Positions 52,330 to 60,464 of a DNA stretch of 64,000 bases are shown here, in pieces. Source of the stretch: RGIG8244 sp045639325 (GTDB lineage: Bacteria > Verrucomicrobiota > Lentisphaeria > Victivallales > UBA1829); the NCBI GenBank assembly GCA_045639325.1, contig JAZUCU010000037.1, positions 44,367-108,366 of the forward strand. The letters run 5' to 3'. The translations under genes were made by a program, and so were the position numbers. How positions within the stretch are numbered: position 1 is the stretch's first letter; each line of letters begins with the position of its first letter. The notes under the pieces are model-generated. The model was not told the DNA's origin. It did no database searches and saw only the letters and a list, made by a program, of their open reading frames with translations.

Positions 52330-53103
52330 ATGCAGATCAAAGAAATCGTTGAAGCAATCGAACCGGGCAGTCTGTTGATCGTCCACGCATCTTTCAAGGC
52401 AAGCCGGGAGGAAGGCATTTCCCCGGAACAGATGATCAAAATGCTGATGGAGCGTTTGACACCCGAAGGCACATTGATGATGCCGACTTTCACTTATCAT
52501 TACAGCGGAATCGGTTTTCCCCCTTATGATCCGGCAACTTCGCCCGGCGTTCTGAACGGCGTTCTTTCTGAAACTTTCCGTCAAATGCCCGGCGTATTGC
52601 GCAGTGAAAACCCCACCTATTCCGTTGCGGCCTGGGGCAAACATGCGGACTTGCTGGCACGGAAAGCATTGCCGTGGGCAGGTTTGGGGCATAAATCTTC
52701 TTACGAATATGCTTATCAGAACGGCGCAAAAATCCTGTTGTTCAATGTCCGGAACAACCGCAACAGTATGCTCCATTACGCTGAAGTTGCTGCCGGACTG
52801 CCTTACAACGATATTCCTTTCCGCGAATGTTGGGGCAGACGTGCCAACACGATCAAGGGGGAAATGACACTGGTCGAAGAATTCCCTGCGTGCAGTGAGG
52901 AATTCCTGAAATTCGATGAGTTGTTCCTCAAAGAAGGCATTGCCCGTCAGCTGGGGAATTCCATGCTGCTTGACAGCGTGAAAATGGTGGATTATGTCAT
53001 CAAAAAAATGCAGGAAACGCCGGATATCATGTTGTGTCATGACTTCAGTTGTGAGCCTTGTATTCTCCGCCGCAGAAGATTGCGGGAACGGGGCCTGATC
53101 TGA
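52330..53103 (+). CDS. AAC(3)-family (YokD-like) N-acetyltransferase
   Basis: 257 residues. IVHASFKASREEGISPEQMI at the start, LMMPTFTYHYSG, RSENPTYSVAAWGKHADLLA and SSYEYAYQNGAKILLF match the antibiotic_NAT fold of aminoglycoside 3-N-acetyltransferases. The family also contains enzymes with non-antibiotic substrates, and nothing here indicates resistance or mobility. The adjacent M20 gene may act on N-acyl compounds, which would suit a paired acylation/deacylation role (inference). The C-terminus has a Cys pair, CEPCILRRRR. Confidence 0.8.
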   Translation: MQIKEIVEAIEPGSLLIVHASFKASREEGISPEQMIKMLMERLTPEGTLMMPTFTYHYSGIGFPPYDPATSPGVLNGVLSETFRQMPGVLRSENPTYSVAAWGKHADLLARKALPWAGLGHKSSYEYAYQNGAKILLFNVRNNRNSMLHYAEVAAGLPYNDIPFRECWGRRANTIKGEMTLVEEFPACSEEFLKFDELFLKEGIARQLGNSMLLDSVKMVDYVIKKMQETPDIMLCHDFSCEPCILRRRRLRERGLI

Positions 53104-53133
53104 AACTTTTTTTGAAAATTTTAAGAAAAAAGG

Positions 53134-53161
53134 TTGTTTTATTTAAAACAGCCATTATATT
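53134..53161 (+). promoter_or_regulatory. Candidate promoter of the creatininase-family gene
   Basis: TTGTTT (53134-53139), 16-bp spacer, TATATT (53156-53161), overlapping a hairpin-like GGTTGTTTT/AAAACAGCC (53133-53153). The hairpin may terminate the previous transcript weakly. Confidence 0.4.
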
Positions 53162-53194
53162 TTCTGCAGAAACAACCCGGTAAAGGATCCGATT

Positions 53195-54052
53195 ATGTCA
53201 AAGAAAAATCATCAAATGCGTCTTATGACGGTGGAAGAAGTTCAGAACTATCTGAAGACCAACCAGACTATCATCATTCCCTATGCTCTCTGTGAACAGC
53301 ACGGCTATCATTTGCCCCTCGATGTGGATATCCGCAATGCGGAATATGCATCCGAAGCATTGGCTGAAAAACTGGATTGCATCATTGCACCTGTCCTGAA
53401 TTATACCTTTTCCGGCGGTATGCTCCCCGGTACGATCAACGTCAAACCCAATACTTTTTCCAATCTCGTCGGCGAAATTATTGAGTCTCTGACACTCCAG
53501 GGCTTCCGCAACTTTATCATTCTTCCCGGCCACGGCGGCAGCGAAAGCATGATTCATCTGAAAGAATCCCTGCGTATTCTCAAATGGTTGAATCCGGCTC
53601 TTAAAGATGACCTGATTATTTTCTGCCCCATTTGGGATTTCTCTCCCACATGGCTGGATCTCTTCAAGACCAAAGATTATCATGCTGCCATGGCGGAAAC
53701 CTCTCTCCTGCTCCATTGGTGCCCGGAAGTTGTCCGCGAAAAAATCGTTATGGATGAAGAATCTGTGGCGGAACGTCTTCGTGAAGACCCGGACAGCTAT
53801 CAGCTGCGTGAAAGCTTCACCGAATTGTCTCAGGAAGTTGTTCAGACCTCCCAGCGTGCTGACGTTAAAATCGGCGTGATGGGTTATCCGGAACGTGCCA
53901 CAGCGGAATTGGGTGCAAAGATCGAAGCGGAATTTGCGGAAAATTGCAGTGCCGCATTGCAGAAAGCCATTCAGCAGGCGGCAGATGCCCGGATTTCCGG
54001 CAAACGTATCAATCATGAGGATTTGGATAAGCTGAAGATCTTTTCCATCTGA
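53195..54052 (+). CDS. Creatininase-family amidohydrolase
   Basis: 285 residues. IPYALCEQHGYHLPLDVDIRNA is the metal-binding Glu/His/Asp segment (creatininases usually read GSxEQHGxHLPLxTD), FSGGMLPGTINVKP and FIILPGHGGSESMIHL hold further metal and substrate residues. The family includes creatininase and pyrroloquinoline- or mycofactocin-related MftE peptidases, so the true substrate is open. It has a candidate promoter of its own and ends at a bidirectional terminator. Confidence 0.82.
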   Translation: MSKKNHQMRLMTVEEVQNYLKTNQTIIIPYALCEQHGYHLPLDVDIRNAEYASEALAEKLDCIIAPVLNYTFSGGMLPGTINVKPNTFSNLVGEIIESLTLQGFRNFIILPGHGGSESMIHLKESLRILKWLNPALKDDLIIFCPIWDFSPTWLDLFKTKDYHAAMAETSLLLHWCPEVVREKIVMDEESVAERLREDPDSYQLRESFTELSQEVVQTSQRADVKIGVMGYPERATAELGAKIEAEFAENCSAALQKAIQQAADARISGKRINHEDLDKLKIFSI

Positions 54053-54078
54053 TGTGATCGGCAAAACAATATAAAACT

Positions 54079-54117
54079 ACGGGGCTGCGGTAAAAGAACT
54101 TACTGCAGTCCCGTTTT
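54079..54117. terminator. Bidirectional terminator between convergent genes
   Basis: ACGGGGCTGCGGTAA (54079-54093) pairs over ~15 bp with 54100-54114, with a TTTT on the plus side and a T-rich minus-strand flank. It serves the creatininase (+) and MBL/TIM (-) genes. Confidence 0.85.
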
Positions 54118-54119
54118 GA

Positions 54120-55916
54120 TTATTCCAACCCGAATAAATATTTCATCCGTTCGTGGGATGGGAATGGATACGGTTCTGTATCCCGGCAGATTTCCAGAAT
54201 CATGGGAGCGTGAAAAATCTGTTTTGCCCAGGCATCATAAAGCGGATGCAGATTGGGGTGTCCTGTATTGCGACAGGAAATCAGTGCGTGACCGACAAGA
54301 TACGGTTTTTCTTCCGTTGCGGCGTATTCAAACTGATGCAGATGGAGCCCGTTGAGTAAGGAGCCACATTGCCGGAACCATTCCGTCAGCGGGTATGGTT
54401 CTGTGAACGGATAGTTGGAATAAGCGTGTCCGATATCCAGATGACAGCCCACCAGTTCGGATTTGCATCGTTCCCGCAAGCCATTGACGATCCGCCGCAA
54501 TTCTTCGGGAATGTACCCGATCGGACGTGTTTCATCCGCCTTTGTCGACGCTTTCATGTGATAATTTTCCACGCCGACTTTGATTCCCGCCTGAACCAGC
54601 GGCATCATGAGTTTCGCGCAAAGATCAAGAATACCGGGGAGCTTTTCTGCCGCTTCGGCAAGAATGCAGTCCGGTACATGAATCGTGATCCGGTCCGCTT
54701 TTACTTCTTTTGCAATTTCCACATAACGGTTGATCCGTTCGATCCCCTCAATGTCCTCCGTCTGAACCGGGAAGTTTGGAAAATGAATGGAAAGACATTT
54801 GCCGCCGGCAGCCCGCCAGCGTGTGACTTGATCCTGTATCTTTTCCATTGGAACATCATCCAGCAGACGCCAGGTCCATTCCACCACGGGGATTTTTCTG
54901 CGGATGGTTTCCTCCATCTGATTGACATGATCTTTTTTGATGGAGATGCCCAAATTGTCCAGAAAATCCTGTTGCATAGCGGCATCCCATTGCTGAAACA
55001 GATCCGGATAAACAGGCTCGCCCTTTGTCAGATGGATGGCATCGCCGTAACAGGGTGTCAGAACTTGCATCTCCGGTGCGATTTGCGCGAGTTTTTCCCG
55101 GATCATTTCCGCATGACGGTGCGTCCAGAGGTCGGCAGCATCGCGCTTGATTTCGTACAGATGATTCAGAATCAGATGTCCGGCTTTGCGTTTTGCATAG
55201 AATTGGCTATAGGCATCCAGCAGGGGAAAATCCGTGCCGGTGGCATCGTCACGCCCGAGAAAGACGTGTCCGAATGTATAATCCACATCGCCATCGGGGA
55301 CGGGTGCATCGGGATCGCGTACATCAGCAGGGAAAAAGAGTTTGACGCCATCGGGCAGAATCACATCATACGCGCAGGAAATGACCGGTATTTTTCCCGG
55401 TTCGCAGTGGTAGCCGCTCCGTGCCGTAATGCGGATGCCGGAAAATTCGATTGCTTCGTCGTCCTTGAGGATAACGGTGTTATCCGGTACTCCATTCAGG
55501 TTTTCGAAGAAACTGCCAGCAAAACGCTCAGAAACGACCCATTTGACGGGTGTCCCGGCGAGTGCCTTCACCCATGCCGCCTGACAATGATCCGCATGGA
55601 GATGCGTGACGAGGATGAACGTCATTTTTTCTTTGATGAGTCCGGCAAGTGTTGCCAGTTCATTTTCCAGTTCATCATCATCGCCGTAACTGAAAGCGGG
55701 GTCAACCATCCAGAAACAGTTGCTCCCGGTGGAAAAGATATAACTGGAAGAGTTGGGGAAGCGGACCACGGTATGATCCGGTTCGGCGGTCCGTTCCAGA
55801 TGTGCCAGAAAATCCAGCCACAAGGGAAAGCGTTTTTCCTTGATTCGTTCGCGGATTGTGTCGATTCCCGCCCTGTCTCCGGGCCCGGGTACAGCAGCTT
55901 TCAAGTTTGCGATCAT
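54120..55916 (-). CDS. Metallo-beta-lactamase fold fused to a sugar-isomerase-like TIM barrel
   Basis: 598 residues. N-terminal MBL domain (~45-275): LVTHLHADHC at 102-111 has the HxHxDH motif, and further metal ligands follow. The C-terminal half (~310-598) is an AP-endonuclease/xylose-isomerase-like barrel: GVENYHM, GCHLDIGHAY, GLHLHQF and LEICRDTEPY carry the metal Glu/His set. I know no named enzyme with this pairing. It could couple hydrolysis of a cyclic ester or lactone to isomerisation of the released sugar acid, which is inference. Both active sites look intact. No signal peptide. Confidence 0.75.
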   Translation of the reverse strand: MIANLKAAVPGPGDRAGIDTIRERIKEKRFPLWLDFLAHLERTAEPDHTVVRFPNSSSYIFSTGSNCFWMVDPAFSYGDDDELENELATLAGLIKEKMTFILVTHLHADHCQAAWVKALAGTPVKWVVSERFAGSFFENLNGVPDNTVILKDDEAIEFSGIRITARSGYHCEPGKIPVISCAYDVILPDGVKLFFPADVRDPDAPVPDGDVDYTFGHVFLGRDDATGTDFPLLDAYSQFYAKRKAGHLILNHLYEIKRDAADLWTHRHAEMIREKLAQIAPEMQVLTPCYGDAIHLTKGEPVYPDLFQQWDAAMQQDFLDNLGISIKKDHVNQMEETIRRKIPVVEWTWRLLDDVPMEKIQDQVTRWRAAGGKCLSIHFPNFPVQTEDIEGIERINRYVEIAKEVKADRITIHVPDCILAEAAEKLPGILDLCAKLMMPLVQAGIKVGVENYHMKASTKADETRPIGYIPEELRRIVNGLRERCKSELVGCHLDIGHAYSNYPFTEPYPLTEWFRQCGSLLNGLHLHQFEYAATEEKPYLVGHALISCRNTGHPNLHPLYDAWAKQIFHAPMILEICRDTEPYPFPSHERMKYLFGLE

Positions 55917-56005
55917 AATATCACTCCGGGTGTAGTGTGTATAAAGAAGAACACAGGAAAAACAGAAGTCTCCGGTGTTCCAACATTCAGAATTTAATCA
56001 AGTTC

Positions 56006-57241
56006 TCAGAATTCGAATTTTGCGTCGGAAAGACGTCTTGCGAATTCGTTAAGGACCCGTTCTTCTTCTTCTCTTCCGCCGCGTGCAACGAAGGTTGCGC
56101 TGAAGCGGACGTAGTGACCGGCATCATCCCAGGGCACAGAGCTGATCAGTTTGTTCTTGATGAGCCACTGGCTGAAATCTTCACCGGATTCAAAGACGGT
56201 ACCGTCGGAAGAAGCCTTGGGAGCTTTGACGTAGAGGTAGAAGGAACCGGCGGGAACTTTTGCATTGAAGCCGAGTTTCTTCAGAGTTTCCACCATGCTG
56301 CGCAGGCGGCGTTCGTATTTTTCGCTGATAGCAGGAGTGATGGTTGCCTGATCGTCCAGAGCGGCAATGGCTGCTTTCTGGATAGCGAGGAACTGACCGC
56401 TGTCTGCGTTATCTTTCACGGTTGCGAATGCTTTGACTGCGAGAGGATTACCGCAGACCCAGCTGAGACGCCATCCGGTCATGTTGAAGCCTTTGGACAT
56501 ACTGTGCAGCTCGACTGCGCAATCCATAGCACCGGGGATGGAGAGGATGGAGAGGGGTTTACCTGCGAAGTTCAGGGGAGCGTAAGCAGCATCGCTGACG
56601 ATGAGGATTTCATTTTCTTTTGCGAACTGAACTGCTTTTGTGAAGAATTCCACGCTGGCAGAAGCACCGGTGGGGTTGTTCGGGTAGTTCAGGTACAAGA
56701 GTTTTGCGCGTTTGCGCTGGTCAGCTGTGAGGGAATCCAGGTCGGGGAGGAAACCATTTTCTTCCAGCAGGGGGAGGTTGACCACTTCGCCGCCGAGATA
56801 TTTTGTCCATGTGCCCATGACCGGGTAACCGGGGACCGTCATGATCGTGATATCGCCGGGATTGATGAAGCATGCGGGGAGCAGGGAGAGAGAAGATTTG
56901 CTGCCGATGGCATGAACCACTTCTGTTTCGGGGTCGAGATCGACACCGTAGAGGCTCTTCATGTAACGGGCAGCAGCTGCTTTGAATTCGCCGCAGCCGT
57001 TGTCAGCATAAATACGGTTTTCCCAGTTGGATGCTTCTTTGCAGAGAGTTTCGACGACGGCGGGGAAAGCCATATCATCGGGTTCGCCGACGCCCATATC
57101 GATCAATTCAACGCCGGGATTTTCTGCCATAGCAGCGCGTTTTGCACGTTTGATCTTTTCGAATTTGTAGATCTTTGTGTCTTTACCGAAGAGATTGCCG
57201 CCGATACGGGCTGCAAAATTTTCCTGAAGAAAGTTTTCCAT
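56006..57241 (-). CDS. dapL: LL-diaminopimelate aminotransferase
   Basis: 411 residues from MENFLQENFAARIGGNLFG, the length of DapL; the longer open frame is not needed. IDMGVGEPDDMAFPAVVE, GSKSSLSLLPACFINPGD, YLNYPNNPTGA, and the PLP lysine in HSMSKGFNMTGWRLSWVCG agree with the DapL subfamily. It converts tetrahydrodipicolinate directly to LL-diaminopimelate, a one-step route to lysine and peptidoglycan in Chlamydiae, Lentisphaerae and others. It follows another aminotransferase by 58 bp on the same strand. Confidence 0.88.
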   Translation of the reverse strand: MENFLQENFAARIGGNLFGKDTKIYKFEKIKRAKRAAMAENPGVELIDMGVGEPDDMAFPAVVETLCKEASNWENRIYADNGCGEFKAAAARYMKSLYGVDLDPETEVVHAIGSKSSLSLLPACFINPGDITIMTVPGYPVMGTWTKYLGGEVVNLPLLEENGFLPDLDSLTADQRKRAKLLYLNYPNNPTGASASVEFFTKAVQFAKENEILIVSDAAYAPLNFAGKPLSILSIPGAMDCAVELHSMSKGFNMTGWRLSWVCGNPLAVKAFATVKDNADSGQFLAIQKAAIAALDDQATITPAISEKYERRLRSMVETLKKLGFNAKVPAGSFYLYVKAPKASSDGTVFESGEDFSQWLIKNKLISSVPWDDAGHYVRFSATFVARGGREEEERVLNEFARRLSDAKFEF

Positions 57242-57299
57242 TGTTCTGTTCTTTCTGTTGGGTGTTTTGGGGTGTATTTTATTTGTGATCTTTTTCTGC

Positions 57300-58487
57300 T
57301 TATTTGACGGCTGCCATTGCGCGCTTGAAGGAATCCGCAGAGTTACGGATCGTTTTCTCACTGACGCAGAACGCCAGACGGAAATAGCCCGGCAGTCCGA
57401 AGCCACGTCCGGGAACGGCAAGAATACGTTCGTTCACCAGTACGTTGATGAAATCGGTATCATTTTCCAGCGGAGATTTCGGGAAGAAGTAGAAGGCTCC
57501 GCGGGGCAGTACGTATTCGATTCCTGCATCATCAAGCACTTTCGCCATCAGGTCGCGGCGCTGACGGTAGATATTCAGGTCTGCCTGGCTGTCCAGACAG
57601 GACAACAGGAGTTTCTGACCGATAGCAGGCGCATTGACGAATCCCAGGATCCGGTTTGTCATGATCATGCCGGCGAGGAGAGAAGCACCGTTTTCCAATG
57701 CCGGGTTGACTGCAGCATAACCGATACGTTCTCCGGCAAGAGACAGGCTCTTGGAGAAGGAACCGATGACGATGGAGGCATCGTACAGGGAGAAGACGGA
57801 GGGGATTTCCAGATTATCGAAATTGAGGAAACGGTACGGTTCGTCAGAGATCAGATAAATCGTTCTGCCGTATTCCGCAGATTTCTTTTTCAGAACATCG
57901 GCAACGGCTTTGACATCTTCCTTACTGTAGATGACGCCGGTGGGGTTGTTCGGGGAGTTGATGATGAATGCACGTGTTTTTTCTGTAATTGCTGCTTCGA
58001 TCGCAGCAGGATCGGGAGAAAAGTCTGCTTTGCTCTTGACCGGTTTCAGTACGCCGCCGAAGTTGCCGACGTAGAAGCCGTATTCCACAAAGTACGGGGC
58101 ATTGCACAAGACTTCATCGCCCGGATTCAAGACGGCGCGGAACAATACGTTGATGGCTCCGGCGGCACCGCATGTGACCAGTACGCGGTCAGCAGGAATG
58201 GAAACACCCTGTTCCTGGGAAATCTTTGCGGCGAGAGCGGCGCGGACTTCCGGATAACCGGCGTTGGGCATATAACCGAATGTGAAAGATTCTGCGGCAT
58301 TTTCTGCCATTTTTTTCAAGGCATCGCCGACGGTTGCGGGAGAGGGAAGGTCGGGATTACCCAGAGAGAAATCGTAAACGTTATCGTTACCGTATTTCTT
58401 TTTGAGTTCGATACCCTGTTCAAACATTTTACGGATCCAGGAGGAATTCGCGATCATCCCCTGAATTTCATTTGCTAAAAGGTCCAT
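57300..58487 (-). CDS. Class I/II PLP-dependent aminotransferase
   Basis: 395 residues from MDLLANEIQGMI, selected by AAGGAACT upstream. DFSLGNPDLPSPATVG, YMPNAGYPEVRAALA, INSPNNPTGVIYS and the PLP lysine in GSFSKSLSLAGERIGY define an aspartate-aminotransferase-like fold I enzyme. The amino acid is not identified; aspartate is likely given that dapL follows. It may supply aspartate for the dapL/thrC branch. Promoter at 58525-58553. Confidence 0.85.
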   Translation of the reverse strand: MDLLANEIQGMIANSSWIRKMFEQGIELKKKYGNDNVYDFSLGNPDLPSPATVGDALKKMAENAAESFTFGYMPNAGYPEVRAALAAKISQEQGVSIPADRVLVTCGAAGAINVLFRAVLNPGDEVLCNAPYFVEYGFYVGNFGGVLKPVKSKADFSPDPAAIEAAITEKTRAFIINSPNNPTGVIYSKEDVKAVADVLKKKSAEYGRTIYLISDEPYRFLNFDNLEIPSVFSLYDASIVIGSFSKSLSLAGERIGYAAVNPALENGASLLAGMIMTNRILGFVNAPAIGQKLLLSCLDSQADLNIYRQRRDLMAKVLDDAGIEYVLPRGAFYFFPKSPLENDTDFINVLVNERILAVPGRGFGLPGYFRLAFCVSEKTIRNSADSFKRAMAAVK

Positions 58488-58524
58488 TTCTGAGTTCCTT
58501 TCTATGGTGATTTTACATTCCGAT

Positions 58525-58553
58525 AATATATCACGTATTTTATATAAATGCAA
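58525..58553 (-). promoter_or_regulatory. Promoter of the aminotransferase pair
   Basis: Minus strand: TTGCAT (58553-58548), 17-bp spacer, TATATT (58530-58525), 38 bp before the start. Confidence 0.6.
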
Positions 58554-58592
58554 ATCAGTATCAAAAAATCCATTTTTTAATTTTTTAATCCA

Positions 58593-58621
58593 TTGATTTT
58601 TTTCTTTCAACAGGGTACATT
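58593..58621 (+). promoter_or_regulatory. Promoter of the isomerase-like gene
   Basis: TTGATT (58593-58598), 17-bp spacer, TACATT (58616-58621), 43 bp before the start. Confidence 0.55.
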
Positions 58622-58663
58622 ATTGTCATTCTTCAAAACGTTAACATAAAAGGAATTTTGAAA

Positions 58664-59422
58664 ATGAACAAAATTGGTGTGGCAGACTACGGTTTGACCG
58701 TATGGGATGGCGGTTATTTTGATTTGGAACTCCGCCTCGAAGAATTGAAAAAAATCGGCTATGATGGTACCGAACGTTTGGAAGCAATCGACTTCACTTC
58801 CGCTGTGCACCGTGCCGCTTTGTACAAAAAAATGGGTATGGATTTCGCAACCTGCCGCTGCGGTAATGTCGAAATGTCAAACATGCTCACCGCTGCCATG
58901 GGCAAAGAATACGTCTGGCTCACGCTCAGCGATGTCAGCAGAAATGCTCAAATGGATCGCTATATCCGCCAGTGCAACCGTTTTATTCAGGCTGCCGCCC
59001 GTCTCGGTCTTAAATGCGCTCTGCACAACCACCTGGGACAGCGCATCGAACGTCAGGAAGAACTGGATCTCTTCATGAAAGAATGTCCCGGCGCATACCT
59101 GCTTCTGGATATCGGCCATCTCCATGGCGCAGGCGGTGATGTTCTGCGGACTATTGACCAGTATCATGACCGGATTGCCAGCGTACACTTCAAAGACGTG
59201 TATGTCATGGATGAAACCAAAGATCTGGATGCCTGGACTTCCCGTTTGCGTTTCTGCGAACTGGGTGCCGGCAACTGCAACGAACCCTGGAAAGAAGCCG
59301 GTGAATTGTTGAAGAAACACAATTATAATGGCTGGGTTCTGGTGGAACAGGATTGTCACATGGTGGATTCTCTTGCGGAACTCAAGGTTTCTTTTGATCA
59401 TCTCAAGAATATCTTCGGCTGA
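58664..59422 (+). CDS. Sugar phosphate isomerase/epimerase-like protein
   Basis: 252 residues from MNKIGVADYGLTVWDGGY, set by AAAGGA upstream. It is a single TIM barrel of the AP-endonuclease 2 (xylose-isomerase-like) family: CALHNHLGQR, YLLLDIGHLHGAGGD, IASVHFKDVYV and GWVLVEQDCHM contain the metal-binding His, Asp and Glu. Relatives include inositol catabolism (IolE/IolH) and hydroxypyruvate isomerases; the substrate cannot be read. Single-gene unit with its own promoter and terminator. Confidence 0.82.
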   Translation: MNKIGVADYGLTVWDGGYFDLELRLEELKKIGYDGTERLEAIDFTSAVHRAALYKKMGMDFATCRCGNVEMSNMLTAAMGKEYVWLTLSDVSRNAQMDRYIRQCNRFIQAAARLGLKCALHNHLGQRIERQEELDLFMKECPGAYLLLDIGHLHGAGGDVLRTIDQYHDRIASVHFKDVYVMDETKDLDAWTSRLRFCELGAGNCNEPWKEAGELLKKHNYNGWVLVEQDCHMVDSLAELKVSFDHLKNIFG

Positions 59423-59445
59423 GTAAATCAGAAAAGTTGATCCCG

Positions 59446-59486
59446 ATACTGCAATACCGTTTTTAACGGCGTTGCAGTATTTTTTT
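59446..59486 (+). terminator. Terminator of the isomerase-like gene
   Basis: ATACTGCAA (59446-59454) pairs with TTGCAGTAT (59472-59480), with further pairing inside, followed by six or more T. Confidence 0.85.
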
Positions 59487-59492
59487 ACCTGT

Positions 59493-60464
59493 TCAGCGGC
59501 AGGAAATGCGGATGGGGCGGCGCGTGGTCATGGAGACCAGAATTTGTGCCAGAGAAGCCGCACAGCGTTCTTCCTGTTCGTAAGAAGTGCAGCCCATCCA
59601 GCTGCGCACAAAAATACTGATGTCGTCAAAAGACACTGTGGTTTTCAAGGGTGTATCGGCATCCGGATTCATTTTCTTCCATGCCTGATCGGCTGCCAAT
59701 GCAATGGAATCCATGGCGTCTGCAATGCGGATCAGCGCAGGGGATAATGCCAGTTCCGTAACGGGCGGTGTCAGATCCCCGGTAATCCCGGCAAGACGGA
59801 AATGGAAGCGCAGGACGGGGAAGATACGCAAATCCACTTCCTGCACCGACAACACCCGGTTCTGCAGGAATTCCAGAGCATTCGGATCCTGAAGCTGTGC
59901 CTGAATATCCTGCGCGGTGAGAACCTGCCGTCCGGGCATGAATTTGATTTCCAGTCCGGGGAGTGCGGCATTATTCTTTTCCATGGTCAGGAGAAAATGT
60001 TTAGCCAGTTCCAGAATCAATGCGGGTGCGGCGGAATCGGCACCGATGGAGTTGAGTGTGTGATATACTTTCCGGGCGATGTGGTCGAGATGAGGACCGC
60101 AGCCGGGCATTTCCTTTTCCAGAAAATTCCGCAATCTTGTGACTTCCACCAGAAAGGAGGAGGAACCGTGACCCGCCGTTTTGCGGAAGATTGCTGCCGC
60201 CTGTTTGTATCCGATGTCATCCAGCACTTTGGATGTCATAAACTCCACTTCTTCGACGCGGATAAGCGGTTCATCAGGCTTTTTCTTACCGGATTTCAAG
60301 GCAAATTCAATGGAGAGCGCAATATCTGCCGCCAGTTCATCGTCCGGCATTCCCGCACCGGAAAGCGCACGTTCAATGCGCATTCTCAGCCGTTCCGGAT
60401 CGAATGGAACGGCCCGCCCATCGGGGTCAAGCAGAAGAATGGATGACATGGCAAGTTCGATCAT
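59493..60464 (-). CDS. ATP-cone domain protein of unknown function
   Basis: 323 residues. Residues ~8-95 (DPERLRMRIERALSGAGM, LIRVEEVEFMTSKVLDDIGY, KQAAAIFRKTAG) resemble the ATP-cone that senses ATP/dATP in ribonucleotide reductases and in NrdR. The remaining ~225 residues match no domain I recognise and contain no enzyme motif. Its start overlaps the ClC stop (TGATG), so it is translationally coupled to a run led by nrdR. It may be a nucleotide-sensing regulator or adaptor, but that is inference. Confidence 0.6.
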   Translation of the reverse strand: MIELAMSSILLLDPDGRAVPFDPERLRMRIERALSGAGMPDDELAADIALSIEFALKSGKKKPDEPLIRVEEVEFMTSKVLDDIGYKQAAAIFRKTAGHGSSSFLVEVTRLRNFLEKEMPGCGPHLDHIARKVYHTLNSIGADSAAPALILELAKHFLLTMEKNNAALPGLEIKFMPGRQVLTAQDIQAQLQDPNALEFLQNRVLSVQEVDLRIFPVLRFHFRLAGITGDLTPPVTELALSPALIRIADAMDSIALAADQAWKKMNPDADTPLKTTVSFDDISIFVRSWMGCTSYEQEERCAASLAQILVSMTTRRPIRISCR

